A stretch of DNA of 64,000 bases from Paenibacillus graminis (GCF_000758705.1 NZ_CP009287.1:5332001-5396000); one strand, 5' to 3'; shown: positions 23,671 through 32,226, counted from the first letter of the stretch. Notes: a model not told the origin generated them from the sequence alone. Program-made: numbers and translations.

Positions 23671-24798
23671 TTAAGCCTCAGTCCGATATGGCTGCACGAC
23701 GTATTTGCTTCCTTCGTTGTCGTCACCTCGAAAAATAACAGAAGTCATTTTTCCGGTATATTCAATCGATAATACGTCTGAATCAATAGCTTTAAGGAGA
23801 TCGATAACATACTTAGCGTTCAACGAGATACTGAATGGTTCTCCTTCTAGGGAAAGTGAGTAGACATTACGTTTTCCCTTCCCCATTCCCTTCCCGTTAC
23901 CTCGAATGGTTAACTCCTTGGCATCTGCAGTCAATCGGACTTGATTCATTTTTTCTTCTTTTGCCAAGATGAAAATAAGGTCCAGCGACTTTGCAAACTC
24001 CTTTTTATTTACTTTAATAGTTGATAGACCCACCACTTGCGACAACATTTTTTCAACATCTGGGTAGCGCCCCTCGAGAACACGGGAATAAAAGGTAAAC
24101 CGTTCTGTTTTGACAAAAACTACGTACACTTCTCCGGATCTTAGTTTAGAAAAACCGAAATGAAGTTCATCTTTATCAAAAATGATCTTTTCCAATTCAA
24201 CAAGCCCGCGCGCCTCTACAATTGCACTTCCAGACTCCTTCACTTCCATAAAGCGCTGGATTGTGGCTACTCTTCTTCGATCAGTTGCCAAAAATTTAAT
24301 CAAATTGTCCTGTAGCGTAATATTCACGCCGGTTATCTCAGGTACATTTATTTCAGTAGCTACAGAAAATGCCGTTTTCTTGATAAGTTCCTTTAATTCT
24401 TTTCCAGACATTTCGGTAGTATCACCCCAGTTGATATCTGGTGGTTTGGGGAATTCTTCAGGATCAAAGCCGGAAATCTCAATCTCTTCATTTTTATTGA
24501 GAATCGTTATTCCGAAATCCTTATCAACATCTATTTCGATTTCTCCGCTCATTTTGCTAATGAGTTCAAGGGCAATTTTGGGCAAAACCACCGATCCGGC
24601 ACGAATAATTTCCACTTGTTCATCCATGATGTAGGATTGGATCGTGGCTCTTTCACTAGCTCCAGTGACGTTTACCCCTTCATCAGTTGTCTGGATTAGA
24701 ATGCCGGACAATATCTCCATGACCGGCTTGCTCGATACTGCCTTGTCAGCATCTGCTAGAGCCTCGGATAGTAAGGAACTGTCTACAACTATCTTCAT
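23671..24798 (-). CDS. dnaN: Phage DNA polymerase III beta clamp
   Basis: 375 residues, normal clamp length, with the three-domain pattern: start KIVVDSSLLSEALADADKAV, middle ATDRRRVATIQ (about 170-180), FTFYSRVLEGRYPDVEKML (about 243-261), and end YVVQPYRTEA, parallel to host clamps that end in P-x-R. The sequence differs strongly from a typical host DnaN, so it is phage-specific. It is beside the helicase loader and initiator and would hold a polymerase on phage DNA. Confidence 0.88.
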   Translation of the reverse strand: MKIVVDSSLLSEALADADKAVSSKPVMEILSGILIQTTDEGVNVTGASERATIQSYIMDEQVEIIRAGSVVLPKIALELISKMSGEIEIDVDKDFGITILNKNEEIEISGFDPEEFPKPPDINWGDTTEMSGKELKELIKKTAFSVATEINVPEITGVNITLQDNLIKFLATDRRRVATIQRFMEVKESGSAIVEARGLVELEKIIFDKDELHFGFSKLRSGEVYVVFVKTERFTFYSRVLEGRYPDVEKMLSQVVGLSTIKVNKKEFAKSLDLIFILAKEEKMNQVRLTADAKELTIRGNGKGMGKGKRNVYSLSLEGEPFSISLNAKYVIDLLKAIDSDVLSIEYTGKMTSVIFRGDDNEGSKYVVQPYRTEA

Positions 24799-24803
24799 GC
24801 GTT

Positions 24804-25748
24804 TTAACCCTCCCTGCGGCGATTCCTGCCGCCCACATGTAAAGCTTTAACGAATGGCTCAATACGTTCCATAATGCGCGCGGCGTTTATCTCATGTTGT
24901 CTACGATCCATCTGATTTTTGGAATCTCTTGCAGTTACGAAATAATTCGATAACTCCGATAACGTTAAATTTGAAGTAAAGATTGTTGGTTTGGTTTCCA
25001 TTCTCATATTAAGCACTGGACTAAGTACGCCGTCTCTTGTCCATGAACTGGACTGCCCTGCACCTATATCATCCAGTATCAGAATATCCACTTCCATCAA
25101 CGCAGCTAACTTGGAATGAACATCATTGGTTGAGAATGATTCTTTTATCTCTTCCAGAAATTCGGGAACGTACACCATGATCACTTCCTCACCCATCCCA
25201 GCCATTTCATTTGCAATCGCCCCAACTACGCGACTTTTCCCAACTCCCATAGGGCCATAGAGATAAAGCCCTTTGCGTGTGACTCCTTTTTGGTATCCTG
25301 CGCAAAAGTTAATGCATTCTGCTATAGCCAGCCTTCTTAGTGGGTCATTCTCCAAATCTTCAAAAGTAGCTGCGGTGATATGAGCCGGTATATGGTGACT
25401 CTTAATCTTTTTTTGATTGCTTGTTTGCTTTTCGAAAGCTAATAACTTCGGGCATTTTTTCAGTCTAAAAATCAACATGGATTGCTTTTCGCTCACTTCC
25501 TCATGACTGGAATGCCCAGGAAACTCATTTTGGCAAGCGTTTAACCCTGGGCAGGATTGGCAATGATCAAAACATGATATGTGATTTCCTAGGTTACTCA
25601 AATCCCTCTCTACATCTACTTGATCTGGATATTCAGCAAGCAATCTCAGCACCTCTGGATGATCCTTTATACGTTTTATCAGCGCAGCTTTCCTCTCAAG
25701 AAATCGGTCTGGTAAGATCCGTTTTATTTCTTCGCCCACATTTTTCAC
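24804..25748 (-). CDS. DnaI/DnaC-like helicase loader
   Basis: 314 residues. N-terminal zinc cluster C59-x3-C63-x2-C66-x5-C72 as in DnaI, then an AAA+ domain: Walker A GPMGVGKS (165-172), Walker B DILILDDIG (221-229), sensor-like TSNLTLSEL. Start is GTG 25748, directly after the initiator's stop, with GGGGGTG as ribosome site. It brings the host replicative helicase to the phage origin. Confidence 0.88.
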   Translation of the reverse strand: MKNVGEEIKRILPDRFLERKAALIKRIKDHPEVLRLLAEYPDQVDVERDLSNLGNHISCFDHCQSCPGLNACQNEFPGHSSHEEVSEKQSMLIFRLKKCPKLLAFEKQTSNQKKIKSHHIPAHITAATFEDLENDPLRRLAIAECINFCAGYQKGVTRKGLYLYGPMGVGKSRVVGAIANEMAGMGEEVIMVYVPEFLEEIKESFSTNDVHSKLAALMEVDILILDDIGAGQSSSWTRDGVLSPVLNMRMETKPTIFTSNLTLSELSNYFVTARDSKNQMDRRQHEINAARIMERIEPFVKALHVGGRNRRREG

Positions 25749-26744
25749 TTACACACCCCCGCGCTTGGACCTCATCTCCGCCAACATTTTTTGAATGTCT
25801 TCCTCAGTAGGGACATTGATTTTTTCTATTTCAGTTTGCTTAACAGGTTTGTTTTTAATTTCCGGTTCATCTGCCTTTTTCTTTAATGCCGCTGAGTGAA
25901 GGTCGTATATAATCCCGGTGCAATAACTGAGACTCTTTATCTCAGACTTGCGATGTTGAGGCTTGAAATTATCAAAGGCTTTTGTGATTCCGGCAAGAAC
26001 GATGTGGATCGGTACCCCATCAGTAATGAGTTCTTTTATTGTGATCTCATCCTTTGCTGATATCTCTAATCCTTTTCCTCTTCGAGCAAGATAAAGATTA
26101 GCGACTTGTCTTCTGTAATCCAATTCATCAGCATCCCGGTCGGAATCGGCATCCCCGGCAAGAACGGCATCTTGGCTGTTTAAATTAGGATTATTGGATA
26201 TAGGTACGATAATTTCGAATCCCGATTCTCCAGAACAGCAGCAGTTATCTTTTTCTTTATCTATTTCTAAATCTACTTCTACTTCTATATCTGTTGCGTT
26301 ACCATCCGTTACTGTAACGTTACAGTAACGTTTCTCTCCTTCCTCCAATAACAGAGCCTTTTTTCCATCACGATGTTTCTTTACTCGGGCATTTGTTTGC
26401 AATCTCACCTTATCCATTCCATCGACATTTTGGTGTTTCTCCCAATTTGTCAAAAAGAAAGCGCCATTATCAGAAAGCTCGAACATCCCAAATTTCTGAA
26501 AAGTAGCCAATGCCATACGTATTGTCGATAGAGGTCGGTTGAGCATCGAAACAAGCATGTCCTCTGTGTATGGAATAGTTTCGGTCAACATAATGTAACC
26601 GCCCATATTGGAGCGCCCTGCAAGGGCTAACAGCTTCACCCAAATGACAATGATGGTGTCAGCCTCCGGCATGGCTTCAATCAGTTTTATTTTTTCATCA
26701 TCAAACATAGTAACGCTTAACTTGATCCATTTTATTTCAGCCAT
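25749..26744 (-). CDS. Phage replication initiator (replisome organiser)
   Basis: 331 residues. The N-terminus (IKWIKLSVTMFDDEKIKLIE..., LLALAGRSNMGG, about 4-48) is the phage replisome-organiser winged-helix domain; the C-terminal part (about 220-290) looks DnaD-like. The central linker (130-165) has unusual composition, ending in three adjacent Cys, because the DNA there carries a long palindrome, a candidate origin. Works with the helicase loader downstream. Confidence 0.82.
   Translation of the reverse strand: MAEIKWIKLSVTMFDDEKIKLIEAMPEADTIIVIWVKLLALAGRSNMGGYIMLTETIPYTEDMLVSMLNRPLSTIRMALATFQKFGMFELSDNGAFFLTNWEKHQNVDGMDKVRLQTNARVKKHRDGKKALLLEEGEKRYCNVTVTDGNATDIEVEVDLEIDKEKDNCCCSGESGFEIIVPISNNPNLNSQDAVLAGDADSDRDADELDYRRQVANLYLARRGKGLEISAKDEITIKELITDGVPIHIVLAGITKAFDNFKPQHRKSEIKSLSYCTGIIYDLHSAALKKKADEPEIKNKPVKQTEIEKINVPTEEDIQKMLAEMRSKRGGV
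26296..26330. other. Candidate phage replication origin
   Basis: A perfect 24-bp palindrome at 26307-26330 (half CGTTACTGTAAC) plus a further GCGTTACC at 26296, giving several GTTAC units, all inside the initiator gene. In many Firmicutes phages the origin lies within the initiator coding region and is bound by its product. Adjacent T/C-rich sequence (26240-26290) could be the unwinding side. Confidence 0.5.
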
Positions 26745-26751
26745 TTTCTAA

Positions 26752-27219
26752 TCAAACCCCTTTGGCATGGTGATAGTGGCTGCACGAAGAATGAATTTCA
26801 GATTGACCCAGAACTGCTGGTGTGATATTTTGTAAATAACTTAGTTTTGATGTTTCTTGGATGGCCGCGTCCCTCAACGTGGTCATTTTTATTTCAATTC
26901 CCTCAATCAATGCTTCCAATTTCCCGGTTGCTTCTTTTAACTGTTGAGCAGCTTGTTCAGTCAATCCCGGCATGTCGCCCACAACATAAATGTATTGACG
27001 CAAGGATTTGATACGGATTTCCAGCCGCCGTTTGCGATCTAGGGCATCAATGATTTCTATTTCAGGTGGAGTAAGGTTCAACCGAACAAAATCTACTCGA
27101 AGTGAACCGTCACTTAGATTGTCATGTAAAGTAACGACAGCATCAAATTGTGTTTCCGCCAGTTGTGTCATTTCAAATTGCTCACCCAAGGCGATGACTG
27201 GAATGCTGAATTCTTGCAT
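26752..27219 (-). CDS. Phage protein, coiled coil, unknown
   Basis: 155 residues, GGAGG seven bases before ATG. Helical (about 55-125, heptad-like). Immediately precedes the initiator gene in transcription. The C-terminus ends in HSSCSHYHHAKGV, a possible metal site. No family recognised. Confidence 0.5.
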   Translation of the reverse strand: MQEFSIPVIALGEQFEMTQLAETQFDAVVTLHDNLSDGSLRVDFVRLNLTPPEIEIIDALDRKRRLEIRIKSLRQYIYVVGDMPGLTEQAAQQLKEATGKLEALIEGIEIKMTTLRDAAIQETSKLSYLQNITPAVLGQSEIHSSCSHYHHAKGV

Positions 27220-27221
27220 CT

Positions 27222-27368
27222 TTATCCCTCCCTTGTTTGTAAAAATTGCTCCAGGGCATCAATTTCCGAATCAATTTCAGAGCATAGTAACCCTCGTCCT
27301 TTAAAACCCTGCAATTCATTCATTCGCTTCCATGCTTCACGACGTTGCTTAAGGCGTTCATCCGTCAT
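27222..27368 (-). CDS. Small phage protein (48 aa), unknown
   Basis: ATG 27368 overlaps the upstream stop (TGATG) and GGAGG lies ten bases before it; GTG 27371 is an alternative start. Charged helix (TDERLKQRREAWKRMNELQG). The stop lies two bases before the next ATG, so it is tightly packed in the operon. Confidence 0.55.
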   Translation of the reverse strand: MTDERLKQRREAWKRMNELQGFKGRGLLCSEIDSEIDALEQFLQTREG

Positions 27369-27781
27369 CACATGTAATCCTCCGGCTGAAAGTTCTTAAC
27401 AAAATCAATGGCATCATCAAAATCAATTCGGCGGATGTGACTGTATTTCGCAACACTGAATTGCTCTTTTAACTTACTCCAGATCATCCGCCGGTATCTT
27501 CCGACCATTTCCTTAAACTTCAAGTCGGAGTCCTTAAAACGATGCTTTGTGAGTTCATTGGATTTCAATCTCACTGCCGTCTGCATCTGGTCGCATTCGG
27601 CATCATTAAGAGTGACACTATCCCGAACCTCCTGAACCATCATTTTCATTTCTTCTTTGTCTTCAGCCATTTCTGTCTTCATAGCACCCATTGCTTCGAA
27701 CAACATCCGAACCGCTGCCCCCTGTTGCTCGGACCATTGTAATTGTTGACCCACTACAGCAAGAATTTGTCCTGTCTCCAT
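27368..27781 (-). CDS. ORF6C-like domain protein
   Basis: 137 residues. C-terminal pattern KFKEMVGRYRRMIWSKLKEQF followed by YSHIRRIDFDDAIDFVKNF (about 87-130) resembles the ORF6C domain found at the end of phage antirepressors. The N-terminal half is a helical linker rather than a Bro domain. ATG overlaps the ParB-like gene's stop by one base. Confidence 0.6.
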   Translation of the reverse strand: METGQILAVVGQQLQWSEQQGAAVRMLFEAMGAMKTEMAEDKEEMKMMVQEVRDSVTLNDAECDQMQTAVRLKSNELTKHRFKDSDLKFKEMVGRYRRMIWSKLKEQFSVAKYSHIRRIDFDDAIDFVKNFQPEDYM

Positions 27782-28902
27782 TACTGAACCACCTTTCTGC
27801 CATTTACTGCTGGCCGCATCTGATCTATAAAGGTCTGAAGCATGTCCAAGCTTTCATTAAATCGCTTTTTTTCACTACTTGATGCTGATGATACAGCTCC
27901 AAGGTTGAGTGTGGTCACAGCAGATTTTTGAAGAAACTGCTTCACATGAATGGTGAGTTGAATTGTATTTGAATCAGCCTCATATCGAAGTTTCTTCAAC
28001 TGTGCGGCTCTCTGCTGTTCGTTGAAATCGTCTGGTTGTTGGAGTTTCAAGGCTTCCAACTCTTCCTGGATTCTTTTGTACCCAGCGTCAAGGTCCCGGA
28101 CCTTCAACGACTCTGCTTCAATTTCCTTTTTCCACTTCGCGTCACGCGCTTTAAGCGCTGCCTGAGCCTCTTTATCCTTTTGTGCAATAAATGCCTCATT
28201 CTCTTCTTGCTGTCGTTCTATGGCGGCACTGACCGCCTCTTCCACTTGATCCGCTGGGATCGAGTCTTTGAATTGTTGCCGGAGGAGTTCTTTTTCTCGT
28301 TCGGCTGCTTCAGCTCGGTCATTTGCTTCTTTCGCCTCTCTTTCAGCAGTTTCAAGGCGCTCTTTAGTCTGAACAAATGCCTTGTGAGTGCTAATGAGTC
28401 CAGCGTCAAGTTCCTGAATGATTTCCGGAGTGGCGTTTTCAGCAACGTATTTTGCTTTGTCGTAGTTACGGCCGCTGCCGAATCCTGCTTGTTCAGCTAC
28501 GATGTCCCGAACCTGTCCTTTTTCAGCCTCAGGTAAATTTTCCTTTTCGGTGGCGGACATGCGTTCCTTCGCTTTAATGCGTTCAAGTTCCTCTATCTTT
28601 TTGCCGTAAGCGATTCGTTCTGAAAAAGTAAAGTCTCTTCGGTGCTCATTCTCGCTGATCTCCAACTGCAGGTGGTGAGCGTAGTCACGAACCTCCATGA
28701 CATTTACCTCTACCTGTTCCCTTCCCAAGTGCATATGAGCTCTTAGACGCCGTTCTCCGGCGATTAACTGGTAATCCGAAGTTACAACAATCGGATTGAT
28801 TAAGCCGTTCTCTGCGATGTCCTGGGCTAGTTCTTCAATGCCAGAAAAGTCTTGCCGGATACGATCTACTACTTTGATTTTGCTTATATCAATAAGTGGC
28901 AC
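27781..28902 (-). CDS. ParB-like nuclease-domain protein
   Basis: 373 residues. N-terminal ParB/Srx fold: IDISKIKVVDRIRQDFSGIE, ENGLINPIVV, LIAGERRLRAH (about 46-56), ENEHRRDFTFSERI (about 84-97), then a HTH-like region (about 130-175) and a long coiled coil (about 175-300). GTG start with AAAGGAG seven bases upstream. Similar proteins in Firmicutes phages lie near replication genes; it may bind DNA in replication or segregation. Confidence 0.75.
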   Translation of the reverse strand: MPLIDISKIKVVDRIRQDFSGIEELAQDIAENGLINPIVVTSDYQLIAGERRLRAHMHLGREQVEVNVMEVRDYAHHLQLEISENEHRRDFTFSERIAYGKKIEELERIKAKERMSATEKENLPEAEKGQVRDIVAEQAGFGSGRNYDKAKYVAENATPEIIQELDAGLISTHKAFVQTKERLETAEREAKEANDRAEAAEREKELLRQQFKDSIPADQVEEAVSAAIERQQEENEAFIAQKDKEAQAALKARDAKWKKEIEAESLKVRDLDAGYKRIQEELEALKLQQPDDFNEQQRAAQLKKLRYEADSNTIQLTIHVKQFLQKSAVTTLNLGAVSSASSSEKKRFNESLDMLQTFIDQMRPAVNGRKVVQ

Positions 28903-28917
28903 TGTAATTCTCCTTTC

Positions 28918-29124
28918 CTAAAGTACTGGTAAGCAATAATTCTCAACACGGTTTAAAGTGTCACGATGCGGCCTTGTCTCACGCTGCTGAAGCATTGTCT
29001 TCAGTTCCAAGGTCTTCGCACGAGCAAGACCGGCTTCTCGTAAAACAATTTTGTCTCCAGTAGTTAAGGCGACTCCTGTTACTCTTGATAGAGCTTCATA
29101 AGCAACTTGTAGTTCTTCTTTCAC
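28918..29124 (-). CDS. Small phage protein, unknown
   Basis: 68 residues from a GTG preceded by AAGGGAAG. Helical (YEALSRVTGVALTTGDK). Located between the excisionase-like and ParB-like genes. No family recognised. Confidence 0.5.
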   Translation of the reverse strand: MKEELQVAYEALSRVTGVALTTGDKIVLREAGLARAKTLELKTMLQQRETRPHRDTLNRVENYCLPVL

Positions 29125-29128
29125 CGCT

Positions 29129-29437
29129 TCAACTTCCCTTCTTGTAATTCGCAGCCCGCTGCTCAGCTCTCCATGCTTCTAAATCAGAGAGCCGAAACTT
29201 GATTACTTGTCTTCTTGAACCCGATGTCCCATATCGTTCATGCGGAATTCTTCCTTCTTGACACATGCGGTATATCAACTTTTCGGAAACTCCTATGTGA
29301 GCTGCCGTCTCTGCTACGTCAAGAGTCCTATCAATCAGACCATTCAATTCAGCTCGGAGTCGATTTTCTGAATCAATTACTTGTTCAGAAACAATTGCAC
29401 GTATCACATCTTCAAATGCAATTAGCGCTTTGTTCAT
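29129..29437 (-). CDS. Excisionase-like HTH protein
   Basis: 102 residues. C-terminal MerR/Xis-type winged helix: LDVAETAAHIGVSEKLIYRMCQEGRIPHERYG and FRLSDLEAWR (about 37-92), the HTH_17 excisionase pattern. The N-terminal 35 residues form a helix. In the early operon next to Cro, so it could act as excisionase or early regulator. Confidence 0.75.
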   Translation of the reverse strand: MNKALIAFEDVIRAIVSEQVIDSENRLRAELNGLIDRTLDVAETAAHIGVSEKLIYRMCQEGRIPHERYGTSGSRRQVIKFRLSDLEAWRAEQRAANYKKGS

Positions 29438-29472
29438 GAGATATTTCCTTTCTTTTATGGTGTGTTATAATG

Positions 29473-29682
29473 CTACTCAGACTTGTTTTTTACCAAATCG
29501 TCAACGGTACACCCAAGAGCATTGGACAGTTTAACTAAAGTTTCTGCGTATGGACCATGTTTTTTCTTACCAATGTTGTAAAGCGCGGATACTGTCACAC
29601 CACTTTCTTTAGAAAGTCGGTATATAGTCCACCCTTTTGCATCAATCAATCTCTGCATGTTGTTTTCGATTGCCTTTCCCAC
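29473..29682 (-). CDS. Cro-like XRE regulator
   Basis: 69 residues from GTG 29682, chosen for AGGAGG eight bases upstream. Pure helix-turn-helix: TIYRLSKESGVTVSALYNIGKKKHGP and LSNALGCTVDDLV. First gene of the leftward early operon, divergent from the repressor at 29871, with shared GAGTTA-type operators between them. Functions as Cro in the lysis-lysogeny switch by analogy. Confidence 0.82.
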   Translation of the reverse strand: MGKAIENNMQRLIDAKGWTIYRLSKESGVTVSALYNIGKKKHGPYAETLVKLSNALGCTVDDLVKNKSE

Positions 29683-29702
29683 TTCTCTCACCTCCTAAAC
29701 AC

Positions 29703-29822
29703 ATACTACTACTCATATGAGTTATATTCAATAAACATATACCTCGTATGAGTAACAAAACACTATATTCTCTCCTATTTCCTCTTTATTTCTTGACAAA
29801 GCTAACTTATTCGAGTTATTAT
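29703..29822. promoter_or_regulatory. Divergent immunity promoters and operators
   Basis: Leftward: TTGAAT (29731-29726), 17 bases, TAGTAT (29708-29703), with the palindrome ACTCATATGAGT (29711-29722) in the spacer. Rightward: TTGACA (29793-29798), 18 bases, TATTAT (29817-29822). GAGTTA/GAGTAA-type half-sites recur at about 29719, 29750, 29813, 29831 and 29847. Binding there lets repressor and Cro choose direction. Confidence 0.75.
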
Positions 29823-29870
29823 AACTTCATTGAGTTATACCTATTCTGAGTAATAGAAAGGTTGTTTCCA

Positions 29871-30302
29871 GTGAGTGGTATTGCAGAACGAATTGAAGCA
29901 GTTATGAAAGAACGCAAAGTAAGCAGATACAAACTAGCAAAAGACACTGGGATTCCATACACCACCGTCACTCAGATTCTTAATGGAAGAACAAAAAGCC
30001 CACAAATAACTGCACTCCAAAAAATAGCTGATTATTTTGATATGCCGCTTGACCAACTCACTAAAGAGACTGATGAATCACCTAAACATAACGCACCAGA
30101 ATGGGCTTCAACCAAAGATCTAGCAGACATAAAGAAAATCCTTGAAGAAGATCAACCCGTCTTATTTGATGGAGTGCCGATTACGGATGATACACGCCAA
30201 AGAGCTATGGACATTCTCACTGGACTGCTTTGGGAAGCTAAAGAACTAAATAAGAAAACATATGGACATAAGAAAAAGCCAGTCCCTAAAGATGAAGAGT
30301 AG
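29871..30302 (+). CDS. CI-like XRE repressor
   Basis: 143 residues from GTG 29871 (AAAGG nine bases upstream). HTH: VSRYKLAKDTGIPYTTVTQILNGRTKSP (about 17-44) with IADYFDMPLDQL. The C-terminal part (about 75-143) is polar and not a LexA-type peptidase, so the repressor is probably removed by the metallopeptidase encoded next, as in the ICEBs1 ImmR-ImmA pair. Confidence 0.88.
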   Translation: MSGIAERIEAVMKERKVSRYKLAKDTGIPYTTVTQILNGRTKSPQITALQKIADYFDMPLDQLTKETDESPKHNAPEWASTKDLADIKKILEEDQPVLFDGVPITDDTRQRAMDILTGLLWEAKELNKKTYGHKKKPVPKDEE

Positions 30303-30722
30303 GTGACCAGTTTGGAAGAAATCATTCGCAAACTGGTTCGCAAATTCAAGACCAATGATCCTTTTGTGATAGCTAAAGGACTTAACATAATAATCCGATA
30401 TGCAGAGTTTGGTCCCGGTACGAGAGGTTTTTATTACAGGCGGTTACGAAGGAGATTTATTGTTATTGATAGTTGCTTGCCAGAAGAGTGGCAACGTGTA
30501 GTGTGTGCTCATGAACTTGGACATGATCGGCTTCATTCGGGTTTAAGCCAATTTTGGATTGATGAGCACACTTTCTTCAATACAGGAAAATTCGAACGAC
30601 AGGCAAATATTTTTGCTGTAAAACTGTTAACCCAACTCGCTGAGCACGAGCCAGGTGAAACGGAAGAATCATACCTTTTAAGATGCGGCATACCAAAACA
30701 ACTTCATAACTTAGAAATGTAA
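30303..30722 (+). CDS. ImmA/IrrE-family metallopeptidase
   Basis: 139 residues with zinc motif HELGH (about 64-68) and a downstream ERQANIFAVKLL helix carrying the third ligand Glu (about 93). Begins directly after the repressor stop; GTG 30303 or TTG 30312 may be the start. Expected to cleave the adjacent XRE repressor under stress to induce the prophage. Confidence 0.87.
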   Translation: MTSLEEIIRKLVRKFKTNDPFVIAKGLNIIIRYAEFGPGTRGFYYRRLRRRFIVIDSCLPEEWQRVVCAHELGHDRLHSGLSQFWIDEHTFFNTGKFERQANIFAVKLLTQLAEHEPGETEESYLLRCGIPKQLHNLEM

Positions 30723-30796
30723 CTTTGCGCTTTCCAGCCGCAAGGCTGTTTACCATACACAAAAACAGAACACGGGTTCTAATTGGAGGAAATGAA

Positions 30797-32077
30797 ATGG
30801 CAAAAGGAAGCATTGAAAAAAGAGGGGAGAACAAGTGGCGACTAACTGTAGATTTGGGGCTTAATAATGACGGCAGCCGAAACCGTCCTCGAAAGACAAT
30901 TACTGTTGAAGATAAAGCATTATTAAAAACAACTAAGAAACTAAAGGATTATTTAGATGACGAGCTTGCGAAGTTTAAACAAGAGGTATTGAGCGGCAGT
31001 TACATTGCGCCATCTAAACTTACTTTCAAAGAATTCTATGAAAATGAATGGAAACCTAAAGACGCTGAACCGAGACTAAAGCGAACGACATACCTGTCTC
31101 ATTGCTCCAAAATAGATCATCATGTTTTGCCGATTATAGGACATTTGCAACTCGATGAGATCACAACAATGAGATTAGTGACGTTATTCAATGATTTACG
31201 CAAACCAGGTGCACGGATTGATAAGCGAGGAGGAAAAGAAACCATTAGTTCTCGCACGATTCAATATATTTATGATGTGACTATGAGTATATTCAAACGA
31301 GCTGTAGAATGGGGGGTCCTAAGTAAAAACCCATTGGAGGGCATACAGCGCCCGCAGATCAGCAAGGAAGATAAAAAGGCCCGGAAAGACAGAAAGAATT
31401 TTTTCGAAGAAGAGGAAGCTACAGAAGTCATTGATACATTAATCAAAAGTAAAACACATTGGAAGCTTTATTTTCTTGGAGCAATAATTGGAGGTTTTAG
31501 ACGTGGAGAGTTAATTGCCTTAGACGAAGACGATTGCGACTTTGCAAATAACCGATTGCGTATCGATGAGAACATTTCGCATACTGAGAATGGACAGGCC
31601 GAGATCACAGACACAAAAAACGAAGCATCCGATGACTATGTAGATATGCCACAATGGTATATGGATGAACTGGCTGCTCATGTAAAAGCCATGCGCAAGT
31701 TACGTTTTGAGGCAAAAGCGTTGGGGGTATGGAAAGGCGGAGATCGTAACTTTGTATTCCATTCAGGGACGGGAAAACCATATTACCATACATCGCCATC
31801 ACAGCAGTGGACAATATGGTGTAAGCGAAACGGATTCCGTAATGTATCCCTACATGGGCTGCGCCATACAAACGCTACCTATTTGCTTGGACAAGGTGCA
31901 TCCATTAAAGAGATCCAACATCGGTTGCGACACTCGACTTCTCAGGTAACTACAGACACGTATGCTCACGTTACCAAGAAACTAAGTCGCAAAACAACAG
32001 CACACCTTGATGTCTTCGATCCTAAAGTTCGTCCCCAATCCGTCCCCAAAGCCGAAAAAGGCACTCGTTCTCTGTAA
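30797..32077 (+). CDS. int: Phage integrase (tyrosine recombinase)
   Basis: 426 residues from ATG 30797 (GGAGG seven bases upstream). AP2-like arm-binding N-terminus (ENKWRLTVDLG), SAM-like core-binding domain (about 65-165), catalytic domain with Arg in GGFRRGELIALD, LHGLRHTNATYLLG (His-x-x-Arg), HSTSQVTTDTYAHV (His and Tyr). Adjacent to tRNA-Leu, its inferred attachment site. Confidence 0.93.
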   Translation: MAKGSIEKRGENKWRLTVDLGLNNDGSRNRPRKTITVEDKALLKTTKKLKDYLDDELAKFKQEVLSGSYIAPSKLTFKEFYENEWKPKDAEPRLKRTTYLSHCSKIDHHVLPIIGHLQLDEITTMRLVTLFNDLRKPGARIDKRGGKETISSRTIQYIYDVTMSIFKRAVEWGVLSKNPLEGIQRPQISKEDKKARKDRKNFFEEEEATEVIDTLIKSKTHWKLYFLGAIIGGFRRGELIALDEDDCDFANNRLRIDENISHTENGQAEITDTKNEASDDYVDMPQWYMDELAAHVKAMRKLRFEAKALGVWKGGDRNFVFHSGTGKPYYHTSPSQQWTIWCKRNGFRNVSLHGLRHTNATYLLGQGASIKEIQHRLRHSTSQVTTDTYAHVTKKLSRKTTAHLDVFDPKVRPQSVPKAEKGTRSL

Positions 32078-32091
32078 ATCAATTCAAACTA

Positions 32092-32122
32092 CAAAAAAAG
32101 AAAACCCCTTATGTGTCAAGGG
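32092..32122 (-). terminator. Terminator of tRNA-Leu transcript
   Basis: Minus-strand CCCTT/AAGGG hairpin followed by GTTTTCTTTTTTT, directly after the tRNA 3' end. If the att core lies in the tRNA, this terminator is supplied by the phage. Confidence 0.6.
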
Positions 32123-32140
32123 ATTTCCTAGTTTAATGTA

Positions 32141-32226
32141 TGCCGAGGACGGGGGTCGAACCCGTACGGTACTCACGTACCGCAGGATTTTAAGTCCTGT
32201 GCGTCTGCCTATTCCGCCACCCCGGC
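32141..32226 (-). tRNA. tRNA-Leu (anticodon UAA), prophage attachment site
   Basis: 86 bases, class II. Acceptor GCCGGGG/CCTCGGC, anticodon loop CTTAAAA with stem CAGGA/TCCTG, long variable arm, T-loop TTCGACC. CCA is not encoded. The 3' end faces the integrase, so the phage attaches to the 3' half and restores it. Confidence 0.93.

Larger units (their letters stand above)
1..32226. mobile_element. Prophage (siphovirus type), left end outside window, integrated at tRNA-Leu
   Basis: Continuous phage gene content: integrase, repressor/Cro, replication, methyltransferase, terminase, portal, protease/scaffold, capsid, connectors and tail tube, almost all on the minus strand. The right boundary is inferred at the 3' half of tRNA-Leu(UAA), which lies 63 bp after the integrase stop; the integrase next to a tRNA 3' end is the classic attachment arrangement. 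Remaining tail, tape measure and lysis genes are absent, so they must lie left of position 1. Structural genes look complete; no broken phage gene was seen, so the prophage may be functional. The exact att core cannot be set without the left end. Confidence 0.9.
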
